Source: Zopfochytrium polystomum (taxonomy: Eukaryota > Chytridiomycota > Chytridiomycetes > Chytridiales > Chytridiaceae). From it: 64,000 nucleotides of DNA. Shown here piece after piece: positions 1 to 10,275 of this stretch. The notes under the pieces are model-generated. The model was not told where the DNA came from and ran no database searches. It worked only from the letters and a program-made list of their open reading frames with translations. The stretch is taken from the NCBI GenBank assembly GCA_025765615.1, contig JAIVFJ010000005.1, positions 62,001-126,000 on the forward strand, in the 5' to 3' direction. Within the stretch, counting starts at the first letter, position 1. Every line of letters starts with the position of its first letter. A program made the position numbers and the translations under genes.

Positions 1-1602
1 CAACGTTTGCCCACGCCGCCGCCGCGGGAGCCCGGCGCGGACGCCGCGGGCGACGCGGCGGTGGCGGGCGGCGACGGTGGCGCGTCGCCGTGTTGGTCGC
101 CATCTTCGCCGTCGTCGTCTTCTTCGTCGTCATCGGCGTCACTGTCGTCGCCGTCGCGCCGCCGCCGCACCCCACCAGGCTTCCCCGCGTGCGGCAGCGG
201 CAGCGGCCGGACGCCTACCCCGACCTCCGCCCCCAGCCTCGCCGCCGCCGCCGCCGCGGCCGTGGCAGCCGCGGACGTGACAGCGCGCCTGACGACGACG
301 GCGCAGAACCTGCGAAAGGCGCCGCCGACGGCGGGGTCGACAGCGAGGGAGAATCCGAGGAGGCGGAGGAGGGTCCATTCTGCGTGGGCGACGTGCCGCG
401 GGGAGAGCTGCCGCTGGGCGATGGCGGCCCAGGCGGCGGGCGGGTGCGGCCGGTCATCGAGGTACTTTGTGGCGAGGGAGAGGGCGGCAAGGAACGCGGT
501 CGCCGGCGTCAGGTGGGGGTGCTCGTTTGTAGTGGAGAGGGTTGTGGCGGCGGCGGCGGCGGGGAGGCGCGAGGGTTGCGGCGGAGAGCTGGGGAAGGAG
601 GAGGAGGAGGAGGAGGAGGAAGAGGAGGAGGTGGGGCGTTGCGGGGGCGGGGTAGGCAGGGTGCTGCGGCCATCCTCGTCGTCGTCGTTGTCGTTGTCGT
701 TGGGGTAGGTGTTTTTTGCCTTTGTGGTGGTGGTGTTCGCGGGGTTGTTGTTGTGGGTGGCGGCGACGAGCTGGGTCTGCAGGCGGACGAGGTAGAAGAG
801 GGCTAGCTGGAGCGGGTAGAAGCTGCAGCGGGAGCGGAGGAGCAGGCCGTGTATCAAGTCGTGCAGATCGCGCCTGGAGAGCTGCGGCGGCGGCGGCGGT
901 GGTGGATCGGGCGCGGCCGCCCGTTCGGGAAGGGAAGGATGGCTGTGGCGTCGGCAAGGGGACGCCGGATCGTGACCGGCGGACGGTGAAGCACCGGTGG
1001 TGGTGCAGGTGGACGTGGATGTGGATGTTGCGGGGCGACCCTAAGGCCAAGGAGATCGTGGACACGGTCGAGGTGGCAATGACGGCGGAAAGATCTGGAA
1101 GGCGGAGAAAAAAAAAAAAAAGGGCGGGACAAGCATGTTGGCCGATCATTCACCCATTCACAGGGCACACGCACACGCCGCACTCAACGGACAGAGAAAC
1201 GGAGAGAGGGGAAAGGTAGGACAGGGAAGAACAGCGACGGCGGCGGCGGCGGCGGCGGCGGGCGGGAAGGGTTGCAGTGTTGGAGTCTGTCGGGTATAGC
1301 TTTTGTACGTGTGTGTGTGTGTATGTGTATGCGCCCAACACTACTAGCTACTAACGGACGAGGGCGTGCAGCAGCGCGTCGGTAGCAGCGGCGAGCGAGC
1401 GGTCATGATCATCGTCGTGGTTGTCGTGGTGGCGGTCGGCGGCTGTTCTCGGTCTCTGTATTGGTCTCGGTCTCCGTCTCGGCGGCGCGGGCGGGGGCGG
1501 GAGGAGCAGGAGGGTGGCGGCGGCGGCCGAGTCGCTGTTGCCGGTATGGCTGTGAAGCAGGAGCAACAGGTTCTGCAACTGCTGCTGGAGCAGCTCGGTC
1601 AT
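1..1602 (-). CDS. Pho80/Pcl-type cyclin, 3' end cut by window edge
   Basis: Cyclin-box protein of the fungal Pho80/Pcl class, which by family knowledge binds and directs a Pho85-type cyclin-dependent kinase. The reading needs three exons: 1602-1356 (donor GTTAGT), 1094-995 (acceptor after a long T/C tract, donor GTGCTT) and 942 to beyond base 1; all phases join. Exon 3 holds the recognisable part: RRDLHDLIHGLLLRSRCSFY and LQLALFYLVRL (first cyclin helices), then a 60-residue Asn/Asp/Ser-rich insertion, then FLAALSLATKYLDDRP, AAWAAIAQRQLSPRHVAHAE and LRLLGFSLAV. After the box the frame stays open through Ala-rich and Asp/Glu-rich sequence to the edge. The N-terminal exon is Leu/Pro/His-rich. 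The insertion inside the box is long for the family. The class is fairly sure; exon 1 and the exact kinase partner are inference. Confidence 0.72.
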
Positions 1603-1757
1603 GGCGCGGGCAAGGGCGCGTGTGCTGGGTGTACGTTTCGGTTGATCACTTGTTGTGGTTCTCTTTATTCTTCTTCTTCTTCTTCTTCTTCTTCAACGTT
1701 CTTCTTCTCTCCGCAAGCCTCCTGCTATGAGAAGGATCACAGAGAAAGGCAGAGAGT

Positions 1758-1794
<37 letters not shown>

Positions 1795-2657
1795 CAACAA
1801 CGATTCTGGGGGAGCGAGACGAACGACGGTCTTCGATTCTGTTCTTCAACAGACGGACAGACAGACGGACGATCGGCAAGGGGGCAAAAATTGTCTGCCA
1901 CGCGGACAGAGAGATCGGCACGTTTTGAGAGAAGAGAGTGTGTGTGTGAGACAGAGACAGACAGACACAGGCAGACATTCTCGCCCGCGCCCCGATCCGA
2001 AACGGGCGCAGCGAGAGGGCAGCAGCTGGGTGGGAATTGTCTCGATCGCGGCCGTCATCAATGAGGTCGGCATTTTTCCGTTTTTGTTATTTTAAAAAAA
2101 GAAAAAACTTTTTCTTCTTGTTTCCGACGATCGCAAAGTGCAAGGCGAAGGCGGCAGAAAACAGAGATCGGTGGACGGTGATCGGCAAAGGGGTTGCGTT
2201 AAAAAAAAAAAAAAAAAAAAGTTTCCTTATCTTGTGGCGAAGGAACACACAGTGTCCGTGTTTAGTAAGCCCGCTGCCTGCGGCCTGTGTGTGATCGCCG
2301 TCGGGGATTGCCCCCTGATTGTAACTTGTGTGCGTCTTGCTTCCGTCATGCACCCAGTTTTGAATGATAAATACTGTAAATACATACATGCACAGAGAAC
2401 CGGAGGCTTGAAGTAATACCCCTACATACTGTACATACTATTCATCCGCTTTGTTGACGGACGGAGATCACTCTCGCGCCGCCCATCACTCTCCATCGCG
2501 TCCCTTGCTTCACCATTCACCAACCAAAAGGCCAGTCAGTGCAAGCAGCTCATATTATTACAGAGAGAAGGAGAGGCGGTGCGTTTGCCAACAAAGAACC
2601 AGTTTGCCCAGAGAAAGGAAAAAAAAAAAAGAAAAAAGCCCCGGGAAACCCGAAGGC
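1603..2657. other. Intergenic: 5' flank of cyclin and 3' flank of MMTAG2
   Basis: I see no gene here. The stretch holds a (CTT)n run near 1669-1694, a (GA)n run at 1761-1791, several CAGACAGA-type short repeats around 1850-1975 and an A-run at 2201-2220. All long frames across it are simple-repeat translations. Confidence 0.6.
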
Positions 2658-4001
2658 TCAGTCCTCGTGACGCCGCTTCTCCGACTTCTTGTCCTTCTTG
2701 TCCTTCTTGTGCTTCTTGTCCTTCTTCTCCTTCTTGTCCTTCTTCTCCTTCTTGTCCCGTTTCCGCTCCTTTTCGCCCCGCTCGTCTTCCCGCTTGCGCT
2801 TGCTCCCGGAAACCTTGCCCCCGTCGTCGTCGTCGCCTCCGCCGCCGCCACCTCCCCCCGTCCGCCCCTTCCCCGTAGCATCGCCGTAGTCCCCGGCCTC
2901 CTCGTCGCTGTCATCTCGATCCATCCGTCCAATCGCAATCGATCTGTTTGACCACCAAAATTAAAAAGGGAGGGGGGGAGGATGAAGGGACGGGGGGGCA
3001 GGGAAGGGGTTCGTTGCGGCGAGGAGGGCGGGATGTCTGTTAGAACAAGGGAAAGAAACGTTCTTTTGGGTGTGGAAGAGAGAGAGAATAACAAACAAAT
3101 ACAAACAAACCAAAAAATCGCGACCCTCGAATTCTTACCTCCCAAACCCCAACCCCTTCACCTTGACCTCACCCCCCTGGAACCCAGGCCCGCCAACCTC
3201 CTCGGTCGACGCGGCGTCGAGCCTCACAAGCCTGCGGATCTCCTGCTGCGACACGCCGCCGCTCCCATCTCGGCGCTTCTTGCCGCCCGCCGAGGCGTAG
3301 CCGCCAAGGGCCTCGGCCATCATCTCGGCCTCCTGCTCCTTGATCCTGCGCAGCTCGGCGGCGCGGTCCGACGCCGCCGCCGACGTCGGAGCGGTTTTCT
3401 GACGAAGCGGACGCGGCGGCGTCTTTGGTGTACCATTGGAGGTCGCGGCCGTTCTGCCACCGCCCGACGGGCGCGTTGAGCGAGTGGCCGAGGTAGTTTT
3501 CGCGGTGCTTGTCTTCCTTGACGGCTGTGTGTGTGTGTGTGTGTGTGTGTGTATGGATGGGTGTTTGGTTTGGTTTGTTTGTGTGTGTGGGTGTGTGTGT
3601 GTGTGGTGTGTGTGTGTGTGTGTGTGTGTGTTGTCGTTGGGGGGCTCGTGAGAAGGTGTCAAGCGTGCGAAAGAACAACGGAAGTCCGGGGACAGGAAGG
3701 CAGGGAACGGGAGGGCCTTATAGGGTGGTCGCTCAGACTGCGGAACCTGGGTTGGCTGTGGCACCGAATCTGGGTTGGGAATGAGATCGGAAAGTCCGTT
3801 GCCATGCGATATCGACGGCAATCTATGGAAGCGGCCGGATCGGGGGTGTGCGGATCGCTGGACCCACAGCGGCCCAACGAGTGACCCTCCACCCCGGGCG
3901 GCGATGCGGCGATGCGGGCGATAGGATTATTCGAACGCACCTTCCCACTTGAAGAGGCCCTGACCTCCCCGATTGCCCGCTCGAACGGGTCCTGTGAACA
4001 T
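2658..4001 (-). CDS. MMTAG2: MMTAG2-family nuclear protein (multiple myeloma tumour-associated protein 2 homologue)
   Basis: Small basic protein of the MMTAG2 (human C1orf35) family, whose molecular role is unclear. Three exons fit: 4001-3941 (donor GTGCGT), 3524-3139 (donor GTAAGA) and 2943-2658. Exon 1 gives the family start [20 protein letters not shown]; exon 2 continues with [32 protein letters not shown] and later [20 protein letters not shown]; exon 3 ends in a [12 protein letters not shown] Lys/Asp/Glu tail, as in the human protein. The summed exons are 733 nt, one more than a multiple of three. Within exon 2 the frame changes between QWYTKD and ELRRI (about 3365-3425), with no room for an intron there. 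Corrected length would be about 243 residues, close to the human protein. The frameshift may be an assembly error or real damage. Confidence 0.82.
3526..3632. repeat. (TG)n/(CA)n microsatellite in MMTAG2 intron 1
   Basis: Two long TG runs (3526-3552 and about 3587-3632) separated by a short TG/GTTT-rich stretch. On the coding (minus) strand the run is (CA)n and reads straight into the acceptor as CACACACAG, so the repeat replaces the usual pyrimidine tract of the intron. Confidence 0.9.
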
Positions 4002-4693
4002 GTCAAGCGATTTGTGGGTCGAAAAAGGAGGCTTCGACAATTTTGCTTTTTGTCCGTTTTCCCCACCACCAACTGTATGTGCGAAGAACGAGAGCGCAAA
4101 TCGCAAACACGACCAGCGAGCCGTACACCAGAGTTCCCCGGGGAATCTAGAGTGGGTGGAATGGCACGGCACAAAGTTTGTAGACAAGCGAGTTTTATGC
4201 GACAAGGCAACCCGGGCCTTGTGCTTTTTGCGGGTTGTCACTGCCCAATACTTTGTTTCCGTTCCTTCAGTTTCACGATCTTGTCCGAGGAAAATAAAGT
4301 CGGAGATGCAGAACGGCGAAGACAAGTTCGTTCGCACAGGGCGCCCTGTGCTGCTTTATTTCGTATGTATAACGGGCGAAAGAAACAGGGAAAACAAGAA
4401 ACGAACAGTTGAAACACGGTAATCGAGAGAATTTGGGAGTACAAGTAGTACAGGGAAACTGTTGTGTAATGCAGTAAAAAAAAAGTGAGAAAAACGGAAG
4501 ACGGTGACGGGAAATGCTGCGAAGCAACACAGGGCGATACTCCAAAAAGCGCAAAGCAGAAGGGGAGGGAGGAGAACAAGAATACAGAAACACGCTCTCT
4601 AAAAGAGGGGGAGGCGCAAGGCTACGCGGGGAGACAAGCCCAAGCTCCTTCCTCCCGAAAGAAAGAAAAAACACTAAATACCGCAACCCGTCT
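4002..4693. other. Intergenic between MMTAG2 and secreted paralogue 1
   Basis: This is the 5' flank of MMTAG2 and the 3' flank of the next minus-strand gene. No frame has protein-like composition and I see no RNA gene. Confidence 0.55.
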
Positions 4694-6305
4694 CTACTCC
4701 TCGTCGTAGAATTCCTCTTCGTCGACAGCCTCCTCCGCGTCCTCAAACTCCTCCTCGTCGACGGCGTCCTCGTCCTCGATCGCCTCGGCGTCCTCAAACT
4801 CCTCCTCGCCGACGGCCTCCTCGTCGTCAAACGCCTCCACCGCGGCCGACTCTTCGGTGTCGTAGCCGTCCTCGGCGTACTCGTCGTCGTACAGCTTCTT
4901 TGCGGCTGGATGAGAAAATTTCGGAAGGGTGGTTTAAGTTTGCTTTGAGTTGAGTTGGGACAGAACTGAAAGAACAAGGTGGGCCTGCAACTCACCAGCG
5001 TCAGCGGGTTTGGCGGGGGTTTCGTCCTTCTTGGTGGCGGTGGCGGCGGCGGCGGCAGCAGCGGGTGCAGCGTCCTTCTTGGTGTCGTCCTTCTTTGTCG
5101 CATAGTCCTTCTTGGCCGTCGCGTCGTCCTTCTTCTCCGCGTCCTTCGCCTTGCCCGCGGCCTTCTTTGCGACCCGCGCGTCGTGCGCCTCCTTCAACTT
5201 CTTCGCCTTCTCGACATTCGCCTCATGCCCCTCCTTCTTCTTCGCCGCCTTCTCGACGCGCCCGTCGTGCGCAAGCTTCGCCTTCGCCGCCTTCTCGACG
5301 CGCTCGTCGTGCGCAAGCTTCGCCTTCGCCGCCTTCTCGACAGCCGCCTCGTGCGCCTTTGCCCGCTCCTCCTTGGCCTTCTTCTGCTTCTCGACGTTCT
5401 CCTCGTGCGTCTTTGCCCGCTCCTCCTTCTCCTTCTTGTGCTTCGCGACGTTCGCCTCGTGCGTCTTGGCCTTCTCCTCCTTCTCCTCCTTGTGCTTGGC
5501 CGCCTTCTCGGCCCGCTCCTTCTTGAGCTTGGCCAGCCGCGCCGCCTTGCGCTCCTTGCGCCGCGTCGCCGCGTCCTTGTGGTGCTCTGCGTCCTTCTTG
5601 TCGGCGTCTTTCTTGTCAGTGTCCTTCTTGTCCGCGTCCTTCTTGTCTGCGTCCTTCTTGTCGGCGGCGGCGGCGTCCTTCTTGTCCGTCGTCGTGGCCG
5701 CGACGTCCTTTTTCGCGTCGGCGGCGGCGGGGGCTTTTGCCTTGTCGTCGGCTGCGGTGGATGGAGTCTTCGTCGCTGCGGCTTTTTTTGTGGGGGGAGG
5801 TACATGCAGTCAGCAGGGAGCTCAGAAGGAAAGCCCATGCCAGGAAGAGGCGACTCACCCTCTTTCACTGGTACCATTTGGATATGCGTCGAGAATAGAA
5901 GTGGCAAAACATCATGGGGGTTAATTGAAAGTCGGGTTGAACGACATGTAGGGTGTGAGGTCGGGGATAGCGAGGGAGGGTTGAGGGGTGAGGGGGGGCG
6001 GGGGCAGGAGGGGAAGGAAGATAGACTTTCGACCTACACGCCAGACTGTCGCCGGCGGTACTCTCACCGGTGAGGTTTAGGTGCGGGAAATGGGGTGAAC
6101 CGGAGGATTGGGACGAGAGAATGGGCGGAGGAAGAGGGGGGGGAAGATATGCCTCGGCCACCATCGATCGCATCTTTCAGTGAGGCTCTTTCTCACCTTC
6201 AGCGCGGCGGACGAGTGCGGCAGCGAGGGGCGGTGGCGGCGGGACAGCGGCGGAGGCGAACGAGGCGGCGGCCGCGGCGAGGAAGATGGCGAGAGACAGC
6301 CGCAT
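4694..6305 (-). CDS. Secreted Lys-rich repeat protein with acidic tail, paralogue 1
   Basis: I do not recognise a named family. Exons: 6305-6197, a possible 9-nt micro-exon 5867-5859, 5775-4996, 4905-4694; all junctions are phase 1, giving about 369 residues. Start MRLSLAIFLAAAAASFASAA is a clear signal peptide, followed by Pro-rich sequence and a dibasic ALVRRAEG that could be a Kex2-type site. The middle is Lys/Asp/Ala/Glu-rich: DKKDADKKDADKKD runs, then six units beginning HExxVEK or HDxxVEK, two of 18 residues and four of 14, predicted helical. The last exon is almost only Glu, Asp, Ala, Val and Phe and ends DEEEFYDEE. The strongly opposed charges suggest an extracellular or wall polyampholyte; that is inference. 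Start and end modules match the two paralogues at 7674-9532 and 11757-13378. Antisense frames over this gene are composition artefacts. Confidence 0.75.
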
Positions 6306-6420
6306 GATTGGGGTGGATTGCTTGTGCGTGTAAGTAAGAGAGTGTGTGAGCGAGGAGTGCCAGAGAGAGTTCGAGGTTGTTTGCGCGTGGACACTTTGCG
6401 ATTGTGGGAGGGGGAGGGGG

Positions 6421-6428
6421 GTTTATAT
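6421..6428 (-). promoter_or_regulatory. TATA-like box of paralogue 1
   Basis: The minus strand reads CAATATAAAC here, about 116 nt before the start codon at 6305. All three paralogues have an A/T-rich TATA-like site at a similar distance. Confidence 0.5.
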
Positions 6429-7673
6429 TGGGCGAAAACGAACTTTTTCTTTTTTTTTTTTTGGTTTTCGTTTGGCGCAGCCTGTTTTTCCCCAATGCGG
6501 GTGTCTCGCTCAGTCTCTCCGTCCAGTCTCTGCGATGACTGTCTGTCTGTGTATATCTGTTCATGGCAGTCTGTCTCTCCAATTAACAGAGGCTGTTGCA
6601 TTCATTTGGCCGCACTGGAATTCTGTCGATCGCTGATTCGTGTGTTTGCATTGGCTGCGCCCATGCATTCCCGTCCCAAACAAGGGGGGAAGGGAAAAGA
6701 GACAAGATTTTGGGCGCAGCACCCGACCAAAGGACCAAAAAAAAAAAATTTTAAAATAAAATAAAATAAAATGTAGGGAGACCCCGAACCAGACCCACCA
6801 TTGGCATGAAATCGGAAAAAACCAAAGAGAAAAAAAGGAAGGAAAAAGAACTCAGCGCTGAATTGCAAACGAAGCTATGTCATAGTGAGAGAGAGAGAGA
6901 AAGAGAGAGAGCGAGAGAGAGGGAGAGAGATTCAGAGAACAGACAGACGGACCGACGGGCGGAAACCGCGCGGGCTGAGGGGAAGACGGCAAACCGCCAT
7001 TTTGCGCGTTCGAGTTTGTTTGTTTGCATTGCGCAATCTGCTGAGCCAGAGCCTTCCACAAAGTCGCATCCAAGGAAAAAGAAAAGAAAAAAAAAATAAA
7101 GGAAGGAAGGAAGGAAGGAAAGAAAGAAAGAAAGAAAGAAGAACCATCCGTTGTAAATATTGATTGACGGCTTTATTTTTCGTTTTTCGTGTTGGCCTGT
7201 TGTCTCCGCCAACCCTTGAATGACGCTTCCGCCAAACGCTAAAACGACGCCTCCCGGGACCGTGCACTGGAGCAAGGTTTTCCAGGTTCGCAACGGGAAC
7301 GAGCGACCCTACTTTTTCTGGTTTGCCTGCCCGCGATTGAAATGTGTTTTGGCCAGTAATTTATATTTTTTTCCTTCTGGGAAGCGAGATCGAACAAGTG
7401 CTGTGTAAACGGAAACGATGAAAGAACAGAGTTGTCCCTAACAAAAAGGGAAAAAAAGAAAAGAAAAGAAAAAAAGCCAAGTGCGTTCAAAAAATGGAAG
7501 CAATACGAACAAAAAAAGCGAACAGAGAAAATGGGAAACAGCGAGAAAAGAAAGGGGAGCGTACATATAGGGAGGTAACTTGGGACTGACACGCACAGCA
7601 GAAACGAACCCGGTGGGAACAAGTTGGAAAGTTGAGGGAGAAGAAACAAAACCGGCGATACCGCTCGGCTAGC
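6429..7673. other. Intergenic between paralogues 1 and 2, repeat-rich
   Basis: No gene seen. It holds a T-run near 6448-6462, an (AAAAT)n run near 6750-6772, a (GA)n run at 6884-6935 and a GGAA/GAAA run at 7101-7141. The paralogue 1 promoter lies at its left edge and the paralogue 2 3' flank at its right. Confidence 0.6.
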
Positions 7674-9532
7674 TCACTCGGCGTCCACGAAGACCTCCTC
7701 CTCGTCAAAGGCCTCGTCGGCGTCCTCAAACTCCTCGCCGTCGACGGCCTCCTCGTCCTCAAACTCCACCTCGTCGAACGCGTCTTCCTCGTCAAAGGCC
7801 TCCTCGTCGTCAAACTCCTCGTCGTCGAATGCGGCGACAGCCTCCGACGAATCGAAGCCGTCGTCGGCGTACTCGTCGTCCACAAACTTCTTCTTGCCTG
7901 TTTTTATTTTTTAAAATTTTTTTTTATTTTTGGTGAGGACGAGTTAGTGGGAAACAGATTACCGCACACCACCGCGCTTCTCCCCAAAAAGAAACTAAAA
8001 AATAACAATAATAAGGTTACGCACCAGAGCTTGCCGGCACGGCGGGCTTCGCAGCGGGGGCGGCGGCTGACTTCGCAGCGGTCGTTGCGACCTTGGGTTT
8101 CTCAGCGGCGGTGGTCTTTGGCTTCTCAGGGGCGGCGGTCTTGGGCTTCTCGGCGGTTGCGGCGGCGGCGCCCTTCTTCGCGGCGGGCTTGGCGTCGGTG
8201 GAGGACTTGAGGGTCTTGTCCTTTGCGCTGTCGGTCTTTGCGGACGCCTTGTCCTTGCTGGCGGCTGCCTTGTCCTTTGCGGCGCCTTTGGCGCTAGTGT
8301 TGCCGGTAGCCTTGTCTTTTGCGGCGACAGTCTTGTCCTTCGCGTCGGTGACCTTGCCCTTGACAGTGTCCTTTGCGTTGGCGGCCTTGTCCTTGACAGT
8401 GTCCTTTGCGGCGGCGGTCTTGTCGTGAACCTTGTCCTCTGCAGCGCTGGTCTTCTCCTTGACTTTGTCCTTTGCGCCGGTGGCCTTGCCCTTGACCGCG
8501 TCGTTTGCTTCGGCAGTCTTGTCCTTGGCCTTGTCCTTTGCTGCGACAGTCTTGCCCTTGGCCTTATCCGCGGCAGCGCCGGCCTTCTCCTTGACTTTTT
8601 CCTTTGTGTCAGTGGCCTTGCCCTTGACCGTGTCCTTTGCTTTGGCAGTCTTGTCCTTGACCTTGTCCTTTGCTGCGACAGTCTTGCCCTTGGCCTTATC
8701 CGCGGCAGCGCCGACCTTCTCCTTGACTTTGTCCTTTGCGCCAGTGGCCTTGCCCTTGACCGTGTCCTTTGCTTTGGCAGTCTTGTCCTTGACCTTGTCC
8801 TTTGCTGCGACAGTCTTGCCTTTGGCCTTCTCCTTGACTTTGTCCTTTGTGTCAGTGGCCTTGCCCTTGACCGTGTCCTTTGCTTTGGCAGTCTTGTCCT
8901 TGACCTTGTCCTTCGCGACGGCAGTCTTGGCCTTGGCCTTGTCCGCGGGAGCGCCGGCCTTCTTCTCCGCCTTGGTCTTCTTATCCTCCGCCGTCTTCGC
9001 CGTCCTCTCCTTCTTGTCCTCGGCCTTCTTCGCGGCCGACTCCTGCTTCTTGAGCGCCTTCTCGCCCTTCTCGAGCGTCTTCTGCTTCTGCGTCAGGTCC
9101 TTCTCCTTCTTCGCGTCCGCCTTCTCTCGCTTCGTCACGTCCTTCTCCTTTGTCGCCAGCGCCTTCTCCTTCGCCGCCGTCGCCTTCTCCTTGGTCGCCT
9201 CCGCCTTCTCGCGCTTGTCCTCGGCCGCCTCGCGCAGCTTGAGCGCCTTTTCGTCGCTCGCGAGCTTCTTTTCGCGGGCTGTGAGGCTGTCTGATGTCGT
9301 CACGTCTGGTTTCGGGGTGTAGGAGAGCACAGGATGTAGTGGTTCGTGTTGGTGTTATTGGGGCATGATGACATGCGTGGGTTTGTGAACAAAATAGTTC
9401 TCCAGTCAACAATATCTCACCAGTGGCGCGGCGGAAGAGGGCGGCGTCGACGGTTGGGGGACGCGAGACGGCGGCGGAAGCGAGCGAGGCCGCGGCGGTG
9501 GCGGTGAGGAACAGCGCGAGCGACAATCGCAT
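7674..9532 (-). CDS. Secreted LEA-like (11-mer repeat) protein with acidic tail, paralogue 2
   Basis: About 538 residues from three exons: 9532-9421, 9305-8025, 7897-7674, all joined in phase 1 with GTGAGA or GTGCGT donors. Signal peptide MRLSLALFLTATAAASLASA is followed by Pro-rich sequence and the dibasic ALFRRATD. The central exon first gives Lys/Glu-rich 7-residue units such as EKATAAKEKALATKEKD, then a long 11-residue repeat with consensus close to GKTxxAKDKVK. Four such units make a 44-residue block that recurs at DNA level with a 132-bp period (for example 8527, 8659 and 8791). This periodicity and composition resemble group-3 LEA proteins (LEA_4), normally intracellular desiccation protectants. 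The last exon is FVDDEYADDGF followed by repeated FDDEEFDDEE-type sequence. A secreted LEA-like protein is unusual; a role in zoospore, cyst or wall protection is inference. Confidence 0.78.
8520..8935 (-). repeat. 132-bp tandem repeat coding for 4 x 11-residue blocks
   Basis: Within paralogue 2, near-identical blocks containing GCTGCGACAGTCTTGCC (plus strand) recur at intervals of 132 bp. One copy near 8800-8850 lacks part of the block. Slippage or unequal exchange can change repeat number here. Confidence 0.75.
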
Positions 9533-9686
9533 CGTTGGTTGGTTGTTCAATTTTTGTTTTACGGTTCTCTTGGTGTGTGATTAGGGGAGCGGGCGGTGTA
9601 AGGGCTTTGAAAAGAGGATGCGGGTAGAGGGGGGGAAAGGCGACGATTGATGCAGAACTGGCATTGGCATGGCGGTGAGTTCGTCC

Positions 9687-9694
9687 CTTATAAA
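9687..9694 (-). promoter_or_regulatory. TATA box of paralogue 2
   Basis: The minus strand reads TTTATAAG about 155 nt before the ATG at 9532. Confidence 0.55.
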
Positions 9695-9774
9695 CAGGTT
9701 TGCGTTTGTGCGTTGGGCTGAGCACCCAAGAACGCAATGCCCTGCTTGGTTTGTTTGCTGTGTCTACCTCTGTC

Positions 9775-9823
<49 letters not shown>

Positions 9824-10236
9824 GTCTCTCCATGCAGCCTTGTTTGGGAAAACCGCAAATCTGGCAACACCAAAAAAGAACACAAAAAATCAGGGGAAAC
9901 CAACCAAGCCAAACGAAACAAAAACACAAGCAATGCCAAACTCTGTGCTTGCCTCTTATGGAAGGAACGACATTGTCCAACGGCCCCCTGCGCCGTACAC
10001 GGAATCTTTTTTTTTTTTTTGTTTCTTTTGCTTCCAACCATTCGTTTGTGCTGCGCCCACCAAAGGCGCGCCTTTCTCTTTTTCTGTTGTTTTGCTCTTG
10101 ATGTCTTTATTTTTATTTTATTTTATTTTTTTGCTTGTAAACAATAGAGTAAATAAATCTTGCCAACGAAGATGAGACAACAGCAGCACGATTGGGTTGG
10201 TTTGCCGATTCGTTCAATCCCCCAATAGACACACCT

Positions 10237-10275
<39 letters not shown>

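Noticed and set aside
454..1149. Uninterrupted minus-strand frame starting at 1149
   Set aside because: It runs out of the cyclin frame; the three-exon model explains the conserved cyclin residues and uses good splice sites.
4979..6073. Long plus-strand frames of Leu/Val/Arg or Ser/Phe/Ala over the secreted paralogues
   Set aside because: They are mirror images of GC-rich Lys/Asp codons on the minus strand, with no start context, splice sites or homology.
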